A DNA stretch of 64,000 nucleotides from Pseudaeromonas paramecii (GCF_039540575.1 NZ_BAABFC010000006.1:1-64000); one strand, 5' to 3'; positions 16,216 to 25,404 are shown, counted from the first letter of the stretch. Notes: generated by a model not told the origin, from the sequence alone. Program-made: numbers and translations.

Positions 16216-16240
16216 AGCCCCGCCAGGGGCTTTTTATTTT
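16216..16240 (+). terminator. Intrinsic terminator after folE
   Basis: The stem AGCCCC/GGGGCT (16216-16221 with 16226-16231, loop GCCA) is followed by a T-rich run to 16240. Confidence 0.85.
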
Positions 16241-16803
16241 CTGTGATTGCATAGGCCTTCTGGACGCTCTGTTTGCCAAGCCCCTTGTTTTATCGGCAAC
16301 AGCCTCACGATTGACCAAAGAGCCTCCGTCATCCTGGATTATTGTGCTATTGGTCTGCTCTGGTAAAGGGTAATACCTGGCCACCAATACCTCTGACAAT
16401 GAAAAGATATGCACTTGTAGTGAACTGCTAATCAATTATTCCAAATATCAATCTTTTCATGGCGGATCTGACGGTTTTTTCCCTTGGCGTCGAGAAGGCA
16501 GACTGTGTACACTCCGCCCAAAAGCATGTGGTTGCAGCAAAGCCCCAAGGTTTTATCCTTGGGGCTTTGCCTTTGCGGGGCTGACAGCGGTGCTGCAAGG
16601 GGCAGATGCGATATGCTCAACGTATTCGTTCATCGTCCGTGTCGGGGGATGGCGATAGGTCGCAAGACCGGCCTTAGGCCGTTTGCCTTTTGATGTGCAG
16701 CGGCTCTTTGTACCAGCGTGCTCGCGGTGTTCTGCCCGAGGAGGTTGGATTAGATTGGCAGTAATGACAGCCGGATTGGCTGTCTTATTGTGAGGCATTC
16801 TCC
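16241..16803 (+). promoter_or_regulatory. Long structured region upstream of speA
   Basis: No convincing gene is seen in these 563 bases. Four hairpins precede speA: a perfect 14-bp stem (16537-16550 with 16557-16570, loop TTTTAT); GGTC-GCAA-GACC (16658-16669); CGGCC-TTA-GGCCG (16669-16681) followed by TTTGCCTTTTG; and GACAGCC/GGCTGTC (16766-16784) followed by TTATTG, ending about 20 bases before the speA start. The series suggests a small RNA or a long attenuated leader. Short frames are present but lack good ribosome sites. Confidence 0.4.
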
Positions 16804-18708
16804 ATGACGAATTGGTCCGCTTCGGACGCCCTGAAGGTGTACAACCTGCCCTACTGGGGCGGTGGTTTTTTTCATTTGGATGAACAAGGACAGGTAGTGG
16901 TGGCGCCCGACAAGAGCCGTCCCGACTGCCGTATCGTGCTCAAGGATGTGATTGAGCAACTCCGCAGCCAGGGCTATGCGGCGCCTGTGTTGCTGCGTTT
17001 CCCCGACATCATCAAGAGCCGGGTCGACGCGCTGTTTGGTGCCTTCCAGCAGGCCATCGAAGCCTATGGTTACGAAGGCCAGTATCAGTGCGTGTATCCC
17101 ATCAAGGTGAACCAGCAGAACCAAGTGCTGGAGTCCATCACCCGTGCCTATCAGGATAAGCCTCGCCTGGGACTTGAGGCCGGGTCCAAGCCCGAGTTGT
17201 TGGCTGTCTTGTCCCACCGTCATGCCCGTGGTTCCGTCATCGTCTGCAATGGCTACAAGGATCGGGAATACGTCCGCCATGCCTTGCTGGGCAACATGAT
17301 GGGCCACAAGGTCTACATAGTGGTGGAAAAGACCTCCGAGCTGGAGCTGGTGCTCTCTGAAGCCGCTAATCTGGGCGTGGAGCCCTGCATCGGCGTGCGG
17401 GCGCGTCTGGCCTCTCAAGGCTCAGGTAAATGGCAGGCCAGTGGCGGCGAGAAGTCCAAGTTTGGTCTGAGTGCCGCTCAGATCCTGCGCATGGTGGAAC
17501 GCCTGCGCCAGGAGGACAAGCTGGGTTGTCTGCAGCTGGTGCACTTCCATCTGGGGTCCCAGATCGCCAATATCCGGGATATCCAGGGCGGGATCCGCGA
17601 GTGCGGTCGCTTCTACGCCGAACTGCGTCGTCTGGGCGCAGACATTCAGGTGGTGGATGTGGGGGGCGGCCTGGGGGTCGATTACGAGGGGTCTCGTTCC
17701 CAGAGCCACTGCTCTGCCAACTACAGCCTGCGGGAATATGCCAACAACGTAGTCTGGGGGATCGGCGATATCTGCCGCGAGTTTGAGCTGCCCCATCCCA
17801 CCATCATCAGCGAGTCTGGCCGGGCCCTGACCGCTCACCATGCTGTGCTGGTTTCCAACATCATTGGGACCGAGACGGTGCAACAGCGGGAGCTGGATCC
17901 GCCGGAAGAGACGGCGCCCTTGCTGCTGCAGAACATGTGGCGCAGCTGGGAGGAGCTTAACGACGAAGATCCGGGCCTGCTTGAGATATTCCATGACTCC
18001 GTCTCCGATCTGGCCGACGTGCATGCCCAATACACCATGGGCTTCATGAACCTCTCCGAGCGGGCCTGGGCTGAAGAGCTGCATATCAACCTGTGCATGC
18101 GGGTGAAGGAGCTGCTCAATCCGGTGAACCGTCAGCACAGGGCCATGCTGGATGAACTCAATGAGAAGTTGGCCGACAAGTGCTTTGTGAACTTCTCCTT
18201 GTTCCAGTCGCTGCCGGATGCCTGGGGTATCGATCAGATCTTCCCTGTCATGCCGTTGACTGGGCTGGATCGTCCGCCGGTACGCCGTGGCGTGGTGCTG
18301 GACATCACCTGCGACTCCGATGGCATGATTGATCATTATGTCGATGGGGTTGGGGTGGAAACCACCCTGCCGATGCCGGAATTCGGGCCGGATGAGACCT
18401 GCTACATGGGCTTCTTCCTGGTGGGGGCCTATCAGGAGATCTTGGGTGATCTGCACAACCTGTTTGGTGACACCCACAGTGCCGATGTTTGTCTGGATGC
18501 CGAGGGCAAGCCGGTGATCAGCCATATCACCAAGGGGGATACGGTAGACAACCTGCTGCGCTACGTGAACATCAATCCGGATCGCATCCGTCACAACTAT
18601 CGCCGTCTGGCCGCCGACTTGTCGGTGGATGAACAGATCCGGGCCGATCTGCTGGCGGATCTGGAGGCGGGGCTGCAGGGCTACGCCTACCTGGAAGATG
18701 ACGAATAA
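16804..18708 (+). CDS. speA: Biosynthetic arginine decarboxylase
   Basis: SpeA decarboxylates L-arginine to agmatine, the entry to putrescine through agmatinase. The 634-residue product is a fold-III PLP enzyme. Lys101 in YPIKVNQQ forms the Schiff base; HFHLGSQI, the glycine-rich VDVGGGLGVDYEG and SESGRAL shape the cofactor site, and CDSDG carries the cysteine of the second active-site half. The length matches E. coli SpeA. The start is ATG 16804 after GTGAGG. No agmatinase gene (speB) follows; the transcript ends at a terminator. Confidence 0.97.
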   Translation: MTNWSASDALKVYNLPYWGGGFFHLDEQGQVVVAPDKSRPDCRIVLKDVIEQLRSQGYAAPVLLRFPDIIKSRVDALFGAFQQAIEAYGYEGQYQCVYPIKVNQQNQVLESITRAYQDKPRLGLEAGSKPELLAVLSHRHARGSVIVCNGYKDREYVRHALLGNMMGHKVYIVVEKTSELELVLSEAANLGVEPCIGVRARLASQGSGKWQASGGEKSKFGLSAAQILRMVERLRQEDKLGCLQLVHFHLGSQIANIRDIQGGIRECGRFYAELRRLGADIQVVDVGGGLGVDYEGSRSQSHCSANYSLREYANNVVWGIGDICREFELPHPTIISESGRALTAHHAVLVSNIIGTETVQQRELDPPEETAPLLLQNMWRSWEELNDEDPGLLEIFHDSVSDLADVHAQYTMGFMNLSERAWAEELHINLCMRVKELLNPVNRQHRAMLDELNEKLADKCFVNFSLFQSLPDAWGIDQIFPVMPLTGLDRPPVRRGVVLDITCDSDGMIDHYVDGVGVETTLPMPEFGPDETCYMGFFLVGAYQEILGDLHNLFGDTHSADVCLDAEGKPVISHITKGDTVDNLLRYVNINPDRIRHNYRRLAADLSVDEQIRADLLADLEAGLQGYAYLEDDE

Positions 18709-18729
18709 CCCTAAGCGGGTTGAGAAATC

Positions 18730-18760
18730 AAAGGGACCTATGAAGGTCCCTTTTGTTTTT
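18730..18760 (+). terminator. Intrinsic terminator after speA
   Basis: The stem AAAGGGACC/GGTCCCTTT is followed by TTTTGTTTTT-type sequence to 18760. On the other strand it is A-flanked, so it may also stop the convergent rsmS transcript. Confidence 0.85.
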
Positions 18761-18779
18761 CAGGCCAAGCCAGTGCTGT

Positions 18780-18959
18780 CTAAGACGGCGGCTGTTCTTC
18801 CGTCGGACGGAGCTGCTCGGCCTGCAATTTGTGCTCGTAATCCCGTTTGACCAGCGCCAGGGCGGCCAACACCTGAGCGGCGGGGATCTGGTTTTCTTCG
18901 AGCCACTGGATGATATCCACTGCCAGCTTGACTTCGACGGGGGCATTCGCCAACGACAT
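18780..18959 (-). CDS. rsmS: RsmS/YbaM small regulatory-type protein, 59 aa
   Basis: The start is ATG 18959, preceded by AAGGAG. The product, MSLANAPVEVKLAVDIIQWL and onward, closely follows E. coli YbaM (DUF2496), including the core LEENQIPA, VLAALALVKRDYEHKL. The homologue in Pectobacterium, RsmS, affects secondary-metabolite and virulence gene expression; its biochemical role is not known to me. The C-terminal tail is longer and Pro/Glu/Gln-rich. In enterics it follows priC, which is not present here; it stands alone and converges on speA. Confidence 0.9.
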   Translation of the reverse strand: MSLANAPVEVKLAVDIIQWLEENQIPAAQVLAALALVKRDYEHKLQAEQLRPTEEQPPS

Positions 18960-19148
18960 CTGTACTCCTTAGCTAAACGACAGACAAAAAAAAGCCCAGA
19001 TAACAGGGAAGCTAGCTGGGCAAAGACTTAATGCTTAATTGCAGTGGCACTTATATAGAGTGCTGTTTGTCGCAAAAAGTTCGCCTACAGCAGAAAAAAA
19101 GACAAAAAAAACTCTGCCATCGCATCCTGTGCCTTACTTATCACATAG

Positions 19149-19166
19149 CTACTGGTCAAACCACTC
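19149..19166. promoter_or_regulatory. Possible FadR operator upstream of fadE
   Basis: CTACTGGTCAAACCACTC resembles the FadR operator (ACTGGTC-N-GACC core) with a good left half and an imperfect right half. It lies about 75-90 bp before the fadE start, where a repressor of fatty acid degradation would be expected. Confidence 0.4.
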
Positions 19167-19240
19167 ATTTGCTCGGTGACCGGACGGCACGCCAGACGCG
19201 CCTGTGCTGGTCGCCGTTCCCGCCAGGGGAGGGAGGCTGC

Positions 19241-21547
19241 ATGTTATCCATTCTGCTGCTGTTGCTGATTCTGGGCATCCCGCTGTCCATCTGGCTACAC
19301 AGGCCCTGGCGCCTGCAGCTGGTAAGCCGTCCGCTGATGGGATATCTGGCACGAGCCATGCCGCCACTGTCGGCCACCGAACAGGAAGCAATTGACGCCG
19401 GCTCAGTCTGGTGGGAGGGACAGCTTTTCGGCGGTCAGCCGGATTGGCGCCAGTTGATGGATCTGCCCAAACCCAGCCTGAGTGAGGAGGAGCAGGCCTT
19501 TTTGACCCATCAAGTCGATGAGCTTCTCTCACGCCTGGCTGCCCTGCCAGGCAATCCCAACCAGGTGGACTTGCCCGATGAGATATGGCGCTATCTGGCC
19601 CAGGAGGGTTTCTTTGCCCTCATCATCCCCAAGGCCTATGGCGGGCGCGAATTTTCTCACTATGCCAACTCCCAGATTGTGGCGCGCATTGCGGCAGCGA
19701 ACTTGAGCGCCGCTGTCACCGTCATGGTGCCCAACTCCCTCGGGCCGGCGGAGTTGCTGTTGCACTATGGCACTCAGGCTCAACAAGACTATTGGCTACC
19801 TCGGCTGGCCCGGGGCGAAGAGATCCCCTGTTTTGCCCTGACGGGGCCTGAGGCAGGCTCGGATGCGGGTGCCATTCCCGATCTGGGGGTGGTGACGCGC
19901 GGCCAGTGGCAGGGCAACGAGGTGATCGGGATCCGACTGAATTGGAACAAGCGCTATATTACCCTGGCGCCCCGGGCTAGCGTCATCGGTCTGGCCTTTA
20001 AGCTCAACGATCCCGATCATCTGCTGGGTGAGCAGGAAGAGTACGGCATCAGCTGCGCCCTGATCCCGGCTAATTTGCCTGGTGTTCAGATAGGGGATCG
20101 CCATTTGCCCATGGGCCAGCGCTTCTTGAATGGTCCCATTCGCGGTGAGGATGTCTTCATTCCGCTGGAGAGTCTGATTGGTGGTATCGAGTGGGCCGGT
20201 AAGGGCTGGCGCATGCTGGTGGAGTGCCTGAGTGCCGGACGAGGCATCTCCTTACCTGCATTGGGCACCGCCTGTGGCCAACTGGCCTGTCGCACCAGTT
20301 CGGCTTATGCCTTTGTGCGACAGCAGTTCGGTCAACCTATCGGTCGTTTTGAGGGGGTACAGGAGTCGCTGGCACGCATTGCCGGTCTTAGCTACCAGAT
20401 GGATGCCGCACGACAACTGACCACCACGGCGCTGGATCTGGGGGCCAGGCCCGGGGTCGCTACCGCCATTGCCAAGTACCACATCACCGAATCCGCCCGT
20501 CGTTGCCTGCTGGATGCCATGGACATCCATGCCGGCCGCGCCATCATGCTGGGGCGCAGCAATTATCTGGCCTACCACTACATGGGAATTCCCATCGCCA
20601 TCACGGTGGAGGGGGCCAATATCCTCACCCGTAGTCTGATGATCTACGGTCAGGGGGCAGTGCGCTGCCATCCGTTTCTACGTCAGGAGATGGCCTGCCT
20701 GCAGCAAGCAGAGGGGCTGGCAGAGTTTGATGGGCTGCTGCGCCAGCATGTCTCCCGCTTTGCGCGCCATCTGCTATTGACGCTGGTCTCGGGGTTAACC
20801 CTGGGGCGCTTGGACTCCGCTCCCAGCAAAGGGTATCCGGCGGGCTATTATCGCCAACTCACGCGCATGAGTCGGGCGCTGGCCTTAACCAGTGATCTGG
20901 TGATGTTGCTGCTGGGGGGCCGGTTAAAACGTCGCGAGCTACTGACCGCCCGCCTTGGGGATTGGTTGAGCCAGCTGTACCTGGCCTCGGCGACCCTTAA
21001 GCGCTTCGCTGACGAGGGGAGCGCAGAGCAGGATCGCCTGTTGCTGGATTACGCCATGCAGCACAGCCTGCAGCAGATAGGGCTCGCCGTGGTGGGGGTC
21101 TGTGCCAATCTTCCTTGGCCATGGCTGGGCTGGCTTTTAAAGCGCTGGATCTTCCCCTTTGGTAATGGTTATGCCGGGCCCAGGGATCGACTGATTGCCC
21201 AATTGGCACAGGCCCTCTTGATACCCGATGGGCTACGTCAGCGACTGCTGACATTGCATCATTGCCCACAGCAGGAACAGGATCCCGTGGGGCGGGTGGA
21301 GCTGGCTTTTATGCAGTTGTACGCCGTCGCACCGCTCCATGAGCGGCTACAGCAGGCGCAGAAACAGGGGCAATTGCCCACCAAGGTGCCCATGGCCAAG
21401 CTGATTGAGCCGGCGCTCGCCCTGGGATTGCTAAGCGCAGCCGAAGCGGCTGCTCTGCAGGAGGCCGAACGATTACGTTATCTGGCACTGCAGGTGGATA
21501 GCTTTGCGGCCAGTGACTTGGAACGGGGCGCGTGGCCCGGGGGATAA
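19241..21547 (+). CDS. fadE: Acyl-CoA dehydrogenase FadE
   Basis: FadE performs the first oxidation of beta-oxidation, acyl-CoA to trans-2-enoyl-CoA, passing electrons to the membrane. I chose ATG 19241, four bases after GGGAGG, because it gives the expected hydrophobic N-terminus (MLSILLLLLILGIPLSIWL); the longer frame from 19031 adds unrelated residues. The 768-residue product has the acyl-CoA dehydrogenase N-terminal and middle domains (ALTGPEAGSDAGA, GYRSR-type RQQFGQPIGRFEGVQ, DIHAGRAIMLG) and the long C-terminal extension of the FadE family (about 500-768). It is slightly shorter than E. coli FadE. A terminator shared with pykA follows. Confidence 0.95.
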   Translation: MLSILLLLLILGIPLSIWLHRPWRLQLVSRPLMGYLARAMPPLSATEQEAIDAGSVWWEGQLFGGQPDWRQLMDLPKPSLSEEEQAFLTHQVDELLSRLAALPGNPNQVDLPDEIWRYLAQEGFFALIIPKAYGGREFSHYANSQIVARIAAANLSAAVTVMVPNSLGPAELLLHYGTQAQQDYWLPRLARGEEIPCFALTGPEAGSDAGAIPDLGVVTRGQWQGNEVIGIRLNWNKRYITLAPRASVIGLAFKLNDPDHLLGEQEEYGISCALIPANLPGVQIGDRHLPMGQRFLNGPIRGEDVFIPLESLIGGIEWAGKGWRMLVECLSAGRGISLPALGTACGQLACRTSSAYAFVRQQFGQPIGRFEGVQESLARIAGLSYQMDAARQLTTTALDLGARPGVATAIAKYHITESARRCLLDAMDIHAGRAIMLGRSNYLAYHYMGIPIAITVEGANILTRSLMIYGQGAVRCHPFLRQEMACLQQAEGLAEFDGLLRQHVSRFARHLLLTLVSGLTLGRLDSAPSKGYPAGYYRQLTRMSRALALTSDLVMLLLGGRLKRRELLTARLGDWLSQLYLASATLKRFADEGSAEQDRLLLDYAMQHSLQQIGLAVVGVCANLPWPWLGWLLKRWIFPFGNGYAGPRDRLIAQLAQALLIPDGLRQRLLTLHHCPQQEQDPVGRVELAFMQLYAVAPLHERLQQAQKQGQLPTKVPMAKLIEPALALGLLSAAEAAALQEAERLRYLALQVDSFAASDLERGAWPGG

Positions 21548-21548
21548 C

Positions 21549-21576
21549 AAAACGCCCACCTTAGGGTGGGCGTTTT
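21549..21576. terminator. Bidirectional terminator between fadE and pykA
   Basis: A perfect 12-bp stem (AAAACGCCCACC with GGTGGGCGTTTT, loop TTAG) has A and T flanks on both sides. It serves both convergent genes. Confidence 0.9.
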
Positions 21577-21592
21577 CATCAATCACGGCGGA

Positions 21593-23032
21593 TCACTCGA
21601 CGGTGATCAGCTTGCAGGTATTGGTGCTGCCAGTGGTTTCCAGTTTGTCACCGTGGGTGACGATCACCAGATCCCCGGCTTTGACATAGCCCTTTTCCTT
21701 GAGCACGTTCAAGGCGTCCAGACAGAACTGCAGCACCGGCAGGCTGTCATCGCCATCGTAGAATACCGGCGTGACGCCGCGGTACAGGCTGGCCCAGTTG
21801 AGGGTCTGCTGATGGCGGGACATGGCAAAAATCGGCAGACCAGAACTCAGGCGGGACATCAGCAAGGGCGTGGTACCGGATTCCGTCATGGTGACGATAC
21901 CCTTGATGCCGGCCATGTGGTTGGCGGCATACATGGCGCTCATGGCCACACACTCCTCGATGGAGTTGAAGGTGTAGTTCATGCGGTGGTTGGAGACGTT
22001 GACGCTGGGGTGCTTTTCGGCACCCAGGCAGACGTTGGCCATGGCATTGACGGTCTCGACCGGGAAGTCGCCGGCGGCGGTTTCGGCGGAGAGCATGACC
22101 GCATCGGTTCCGTCCAGCACGGCGTTGGCCACGTCCATCACCTCGGCACGGGTGGGCAGCGGCGCCTTGATCATGGACTCCATCATCTGGGTGGCGGTGA
22201 TCACCACACGGTTCAAGCGACGCGCGGTGCGGATCAACTTCTTCTGCACCCCCATCAGCTCGGAATCACCGATTTCGACCCCCAGGTCGCCCCGGGCCAC
22301 CATCACCACGTCGGAGGCCAGGATCACATCTTCCATGGCTTCATCGGAGGTCACGGTTTCGGCACGTTCCACCTTGGCGACAATCTTGGCGTTACAACCG
22401 GCTTCGCGGGCCAGCTCACGGGCATAGTTAAGATCGGCACCGGAGCGGGGGAAGGAGACCGCCAAGTAGTCCACCGCCATGGCGGCGGCGGTCTTGATGT
22501 CTTCCTTATCCTTGTCGGTCAGGGCCGGGGCGGACAAGCCACCACCCTTCTTGTTGATGCCCTTGTTGTTGGACAGGGGGCCGGCCACGGTCACACAGGT
22601 GAAGATGCGACTGCCTTCCACCCGCTCAACTTGCAGTTGTACGCGGCCATCATCCAGCAGCAGCACATCACCGGGAACTACATCCTCCGGCAGCTGCTTG
22701 TAGTCGATGCCGACCTGTTGCTGATCCCCTTCGCCCTTGCCCAGGTTGGCGTCCAGGATGAACTTGTCGCCCAGGGTCAGGTAAATCTTGCCGTCCTTGA
22801 AGGTGGAGACGCGGATCTTGGGGCCTTGCAGATCCCCCAGAATGGCCACATGGCGACCCAGCTTGGCGGCCAGCTCCCGAACCTGATTGGCCCGGGCAAT
22901 ATGGTCTTCGGCGGCGCCGTGGGAGAAGTTCATGCGAACCATGTTGGCACCGGCCTTGATGATGTTCTCCAGAACACCCTCACGGTCGGTGGCTGGACCT
23001 AGCGTGGTCACGATCTTAGTGCGTCTTAACAT
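21593..23032 (-). CDS. pykA: Pyruvate kinase II
   Basis: Pyruvate kinase makes pyruvate and ATP from phosphoenolpyruvate and ADP, the last step of glycolysis. The 479-residue product starts LRRTKIVTTLGPATD and follows E. coli PykA closely in VRMNFSHG, AILGDLQGPKIR, NNKGIN and LAVSFPR. Catalytic and metal-site motifs are present: KVERAE with the catalytic lysine, VMVARGDLGVEI and ITATQMMESMI. The PykA-type isoform is usually AMP-activated. Its nearest upstream neighbour is hexR, which in related bacteria represses central carbon genes. Confidence 0.97.
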   Translation of the reverse strand: MLRRTKIVTTLGPATDREGVLENIIKAGANMVRMNFSHGAAEDHIARANQVRELAAKLGRHVAILGDLQGPKIRVSTFKDGKIYLTLGDKFILDANLGKGEGDQQQVGIDYKQLPEDVVPGDVLLLDDGRVQLQVERVEGSRIFTCVTVAGPLSNNKGINKKGGGLSAPALTDKDKEDIKTAAAMAVDYLAVSFPRSGADLNYARELAREAGCNAKIVAKVERAETVTSDEAMEDVILASDVVMVARGDLGVEIGDSELMGVQKKLIRTARRLNRVVITATQMMESMIKAPLPTRAEVMDVANAVLDGTDAVMLSAETAAGDFPVETVNAMANVCLGAEKHPSVNVSNHRMNYTFNSIEECVAMSAMYAANHMAGIKGIVTMTESGTTPLLMSRLSSGLPIFAMSRHQQTLNWASLYRGVTPVFYDGDDSLPVLQFCLDALNVLKEKGYVKAGDLVIVTHGDKLETTGSTNTCKLITVE

Positions 23033-23199
23033 CTTTCACTCCAGAGTAAAGGTTGTATGAGCATGAAAATCAGAGACGGCATGAGCGACAGGTGCGGGCA
23101 TTACCCAGAGTTACACCATTACTGCGCAATGTTAAAAACCGTAACGAATAGGCGGATTCTACACGAAGGCCCCGGCTTGCGATACCGCGGGGGAGGGAG

Positions 23200-23229
23200 A
23201 AAAAACGCCTCCCGAAGGAGGCGTTTTTT
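23200..23229 (-). terminator. Intrinsic terminator after hexR
   Basis: A perfect 13-bp stem (AAAAAACGCCTCC with GGAGGCGTTTTTT, loop CGAA) lies immediately after the hexR stop. A closely similar CGCCTCC-CGAA-GGAGGCG core also closes the MFS gene at 34179-34204. Confidence 0.9.
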
Positions 23230-23232
23230 ACT

Positions 23233-24084
23233 TCATTGGTGAAAGCTCTCAAAGCGGGAATCTTTGATGCCCTCTTTGACTTTTTTCAGGTTTTCTCGGA
23301 ACTTGAGGCCGCGGCGCAGAGTGAATCCTGTGGCCAGCACATCGATCAGCGTCAGCTGGGCGATGCGCGACGCCATGGGCAGATAGACATCGGTATCTTC
23401 CGGCACATCCATGGAGAGCACCAGGCTGCATTCACGGGCCAGGGGGGAGTCCTTGGCGGTGATGCCGATGACGGTGGCATCGTTGTGTCGCGCCAGAGCG
23501 GCAATCTCCACCAGCGCCTTGGTGCGTCCCGTGTGGGAGATCACCACCACCACATCCCCTTCACTGCAATTGATGCAGGCCATGCGCATCATGATGATGT
23601 CGTCAAAGCAGGCCACCGGGATGTTGAAGCGGAAAAACTTATTCAGGGCATCGTGGGCCACCGAGGAAGAGGCACCCAGTCCAAAGAAAGAAATTTTCTT
23701 CGATTGGGTCAGCAGATCCACGCAACGATTGACCGTTTGGGTATCCAGGCTGTTCTTGGCCACATCCAGGCAGGCCATGGTGGACTCGAAGATCTTGGCG
23801 GTGTAGGCCTCGGGCGTATCGTCCTCTTCCACGTGCAGGTTCACGTAAGGGGTGCCGTTGGCCAGGCTTTGCGCCAGGTGCAGCTTGAAGTCAGGGAAAC
23901 CCTTGGTGTCCAGGCGGCGGCAGAAGCGGTTGACGGTGGGCTCGCTCACATCCGCCATCTTGGCCAGCGCCGCAATGCTGGAGTGAATGGCGGTCTGGGG
24001 CGAGGCCATGATCACCTCGGCCACCTTACGTTCAGATTTGCTGAAACTATCCAGATACTTACTGATTTTTTCCAACGTATTCAT
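23233..24084 (-). CDS. hexR: HexR, RpiR-family regulator of central carbon metabolism
   Basis: HexR represses genes of glycolysis and the Entner-Doudoroff pathway and is released by 2-keto-3-deoxy-6-phosphogluconate. The 283-residue product has an N-terminal RpiR helix-turn-helix domain (MNTLEKISKYLDSFSKSERK, with MADVSEPTVNRFCRRLDTKGF as its DNA-contacting region) and a C-terminal SIS domain (about 125-265) with FFGLGASSSVA and SHTGRTKALVE for phosphosugar binding. It is divergent from glk, and two HexR-like boxes lie between them, fitting both autoregulation and control of glk. Confidence 0.96.
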   Translation of the reverse strand: MNTLEKISKYLDSFSKSERKVAEVIMASPQTAIHSSIAALAKMADVSEPTVNRFCRRLDTKGFPDFKLHLAQSLANGTPYVNLHVEEDDTPEAYTAKIFESTMACLDVAKNSLDTQTVNRCVDLLTQSKKISFFGLGASSSVAHDALNKFFRFNIPVACFDDIIMMRMACINCSEGDVVVVISHTGRTKALVEIAALARHNDATVIGITAKDSPLARECSLVLSMDVPEDTDVYLPMASRIAQLTLIDVLATGFTLRRGLKFRENLKKVKEGIKDSRFESFHQ

Positions 24085-24186
24085 ACGAAATACTCAGAGA
24101 CAGGTTTGGGTTAGCTGAGGGCAAACAGACCGCTAGCGTTGCTAACTTATTGACTTGACAGCCTATACCCATTTGCAGGCTAACAG

Positions 24187-24217
24187 CACAGGCCGGACAA
24201 AAAACTGTGCGGCCTGT
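24187..24217. repeat. Inverted repeat in the hexR-glk intergenic region
   Basis: ACAGGCCG and CGGCCTGT are perfect 8-bp arms separated by about 14 bases. The right arm touches the first HexR-like box. It could be an operator or a leader hairpin of hexR or glk. Confidence 0.4.
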
Positions 24218-24229
24218 CTTAAAATTACT
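24215..24229. promoter_or_regulatory. HexR-like box 1
   Basis: TGTCTTAAAATTACT matches 12 of 15 positions of the gammaproteobacterial HexR consensus TGTAATWAAATTACA. It lies 131 bp upstream of hexR and about 190 bp upstream of glk. Confidence 0.5.
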
Positions 24230-24276
24230 TACATCAGGCTAAATCTAGCAGATTATTGTCCGGGGAGGCAGGGTTT

Positions 24277-24291
24277 TGTAATAAAACAACT
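24277..24291. promoter_or_regulatory. HexR-like box 2
   Basis: TGTAATAAAACAACT matches 12 of 15 positions of the same consensus, with a perfect left half and a displaced right half (CTACA follows). It lies about 128 bp before glk. Confidence 0.45.
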
Positions 24292-24418
24292 ACAATCTCA
24301 CCATTTATTGATCTGGCTGTGATCCCGGTAGTATTTCTGCTGGCCGTCAGCAGGTAAAATCGGCCCCCACAATAACGAGAATATCCGGCATTTCATTTTG
24401 GTCAGTAAGGAGTTGTTT

Positions 24419-25384
24419 ATGGCGAGTTTTGCCCTGGTAGGGGACGTCGGCGGTACCAATGCGCGCCTGGCATTGTGTGACATGACCACTGGCGACATTT
24501 CACAAGCTAAGACCTATTCCGGTCTTGAGCATCCCAGCCTGGAGGCGGTGGTGCGTCTCTATCTGGAAGAACATAACGCTCAGGTAGATGATGCCTGCAT
24601 CGCCATTGCCTGTCCCATCAAGGGGGATTGGGTGACGATGACCAACCACACCTGGGAGTTCTCCATTGCTGAGATGAAGGCCAACCTGGGGCTGCAGCAT
24701 CTGGAAATTATCAACGACTTTACCGCCGTCTCCATGGCCATCCCGGTGCTGGAAGATGAGGACAAGCTGCAATTTGGTGGTAGTGATGCCCAGGCGGGCA
24801 AGCCGATTGCCGTGTATGGCGCCGGTACTGGCCTGGGGGTTGCCCACCTGGTGCATACCGGCAGTCAATGGCTGAGCCTGCCGGGTGAGGGTGGTCACGT
24901 GGACTTCGCCTCCAACTGTGAAGAAGAAGATGCGGTGCTGCAGGTGATGCGTCATGACTTGGGCCATGTCTCCGCCGAGCGTCTGCTCTCCGGCCCGGGT
25001 CTCGTCAACCTGTACCGCGCCCTGGTCAAGGCTGACGGCCGTGAGCCCGAGGATCTGCAGCCCAAGGATGTCACCGAGCGGGCCCTGGCGGACGAATGTA
25101 CCGACTGCCGCCGGGCGCTGAGCCTGTTCTGTGTGCTGATGGGCCGTTTTGGCGGCAACCTGGCCTTGAACATGGGCACCTTCGGTGGCGTCTACATCGC
25201 CGGTGGCATAGTGCCGCGCTTCCTCGACTTCTTTAAGTCATCCGGCTTCCGGGTGGCCTTCGAGGACAAGGGCCGCTTCCAGTCCTATCTCAAGGACATC
25301 CCTGTTTATCTCATTACTCACGCTCATCCGGGGCTGTTGGGGGCCGGTGCCTACCTGCGCCAGTCTCTGGGTATCCGTCTGTAG
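24419..25384 (+). CDS. glk: Glucokinase
   Basis: Glk phosphorylates cytoplasmic glucose with ATP. The 321-residue product has the phosphate-binding motif LVGDVGGTNARLAL at the N-terminus, the catalytic region TMTNHTWEFS and INDFTAVSMAIP, the hinge GAGTGLGVA, the glutamate-containing GEGGHVDFA and a C-terminal adenosine motif GGVYIAGGIVPRF. The start is ATG 24419 after AAGGAG. Length and sequence are those of the proteobacterial Glk family. Divergence from hexR with HexR-like boxes between suggests repression when sugar acids are absent. Confidence 0.97.
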   Translation: MASFALVGDVGGTNARLALCDMTTGDISQAKTYSGLEHPSLEAVVRLYLEEHNAQVDDACIAIACPIKGDWVTMTNHTWEFSIAEMKANLGLQHLEIINDFTAVSMAIPVLEDEDKLQFGGSDAQAGKPIAVYGAGTGLGVAHLVHTGSQWLSLPGEGGHVDFASNCEEEDAVLQVMRHDLGHVSAERLLSGPGLVNLYRALVKADGREPEDLQPKDVTERALADECTDCRRALSLFCVLMGRFGGNLALNMGTFGGVYIAGGIVPRFLDFFKSSGFRVAFEDKGRFQSYLKDIPVYLITHAHPGLLGAGAYLRQSLGIRL

Positions 25385-25404
25385 GGCGTTTTCTTGCTGA
25401 CCCT

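Noticed and set aside
16694..16762. Short frame (about 23 codons) as a speA leader peptide
   Set aside because: There is no ribosome site and no run of codons suggesting arginine- or polyamine-dependent stalling; kept only as a possibility within the leader region.
21566..23002. Plus-strand frame of 478 codons opposite pykA
   Set aside because: It is the antisense shadow of pyruvate kinase, rich in Gly/His with no domain or start context.
23236..24114. Plus-strand frame of 292 codons opposite hexR
   Set aside because: It is the antisense shadow of a clear HexR gene with no start context.
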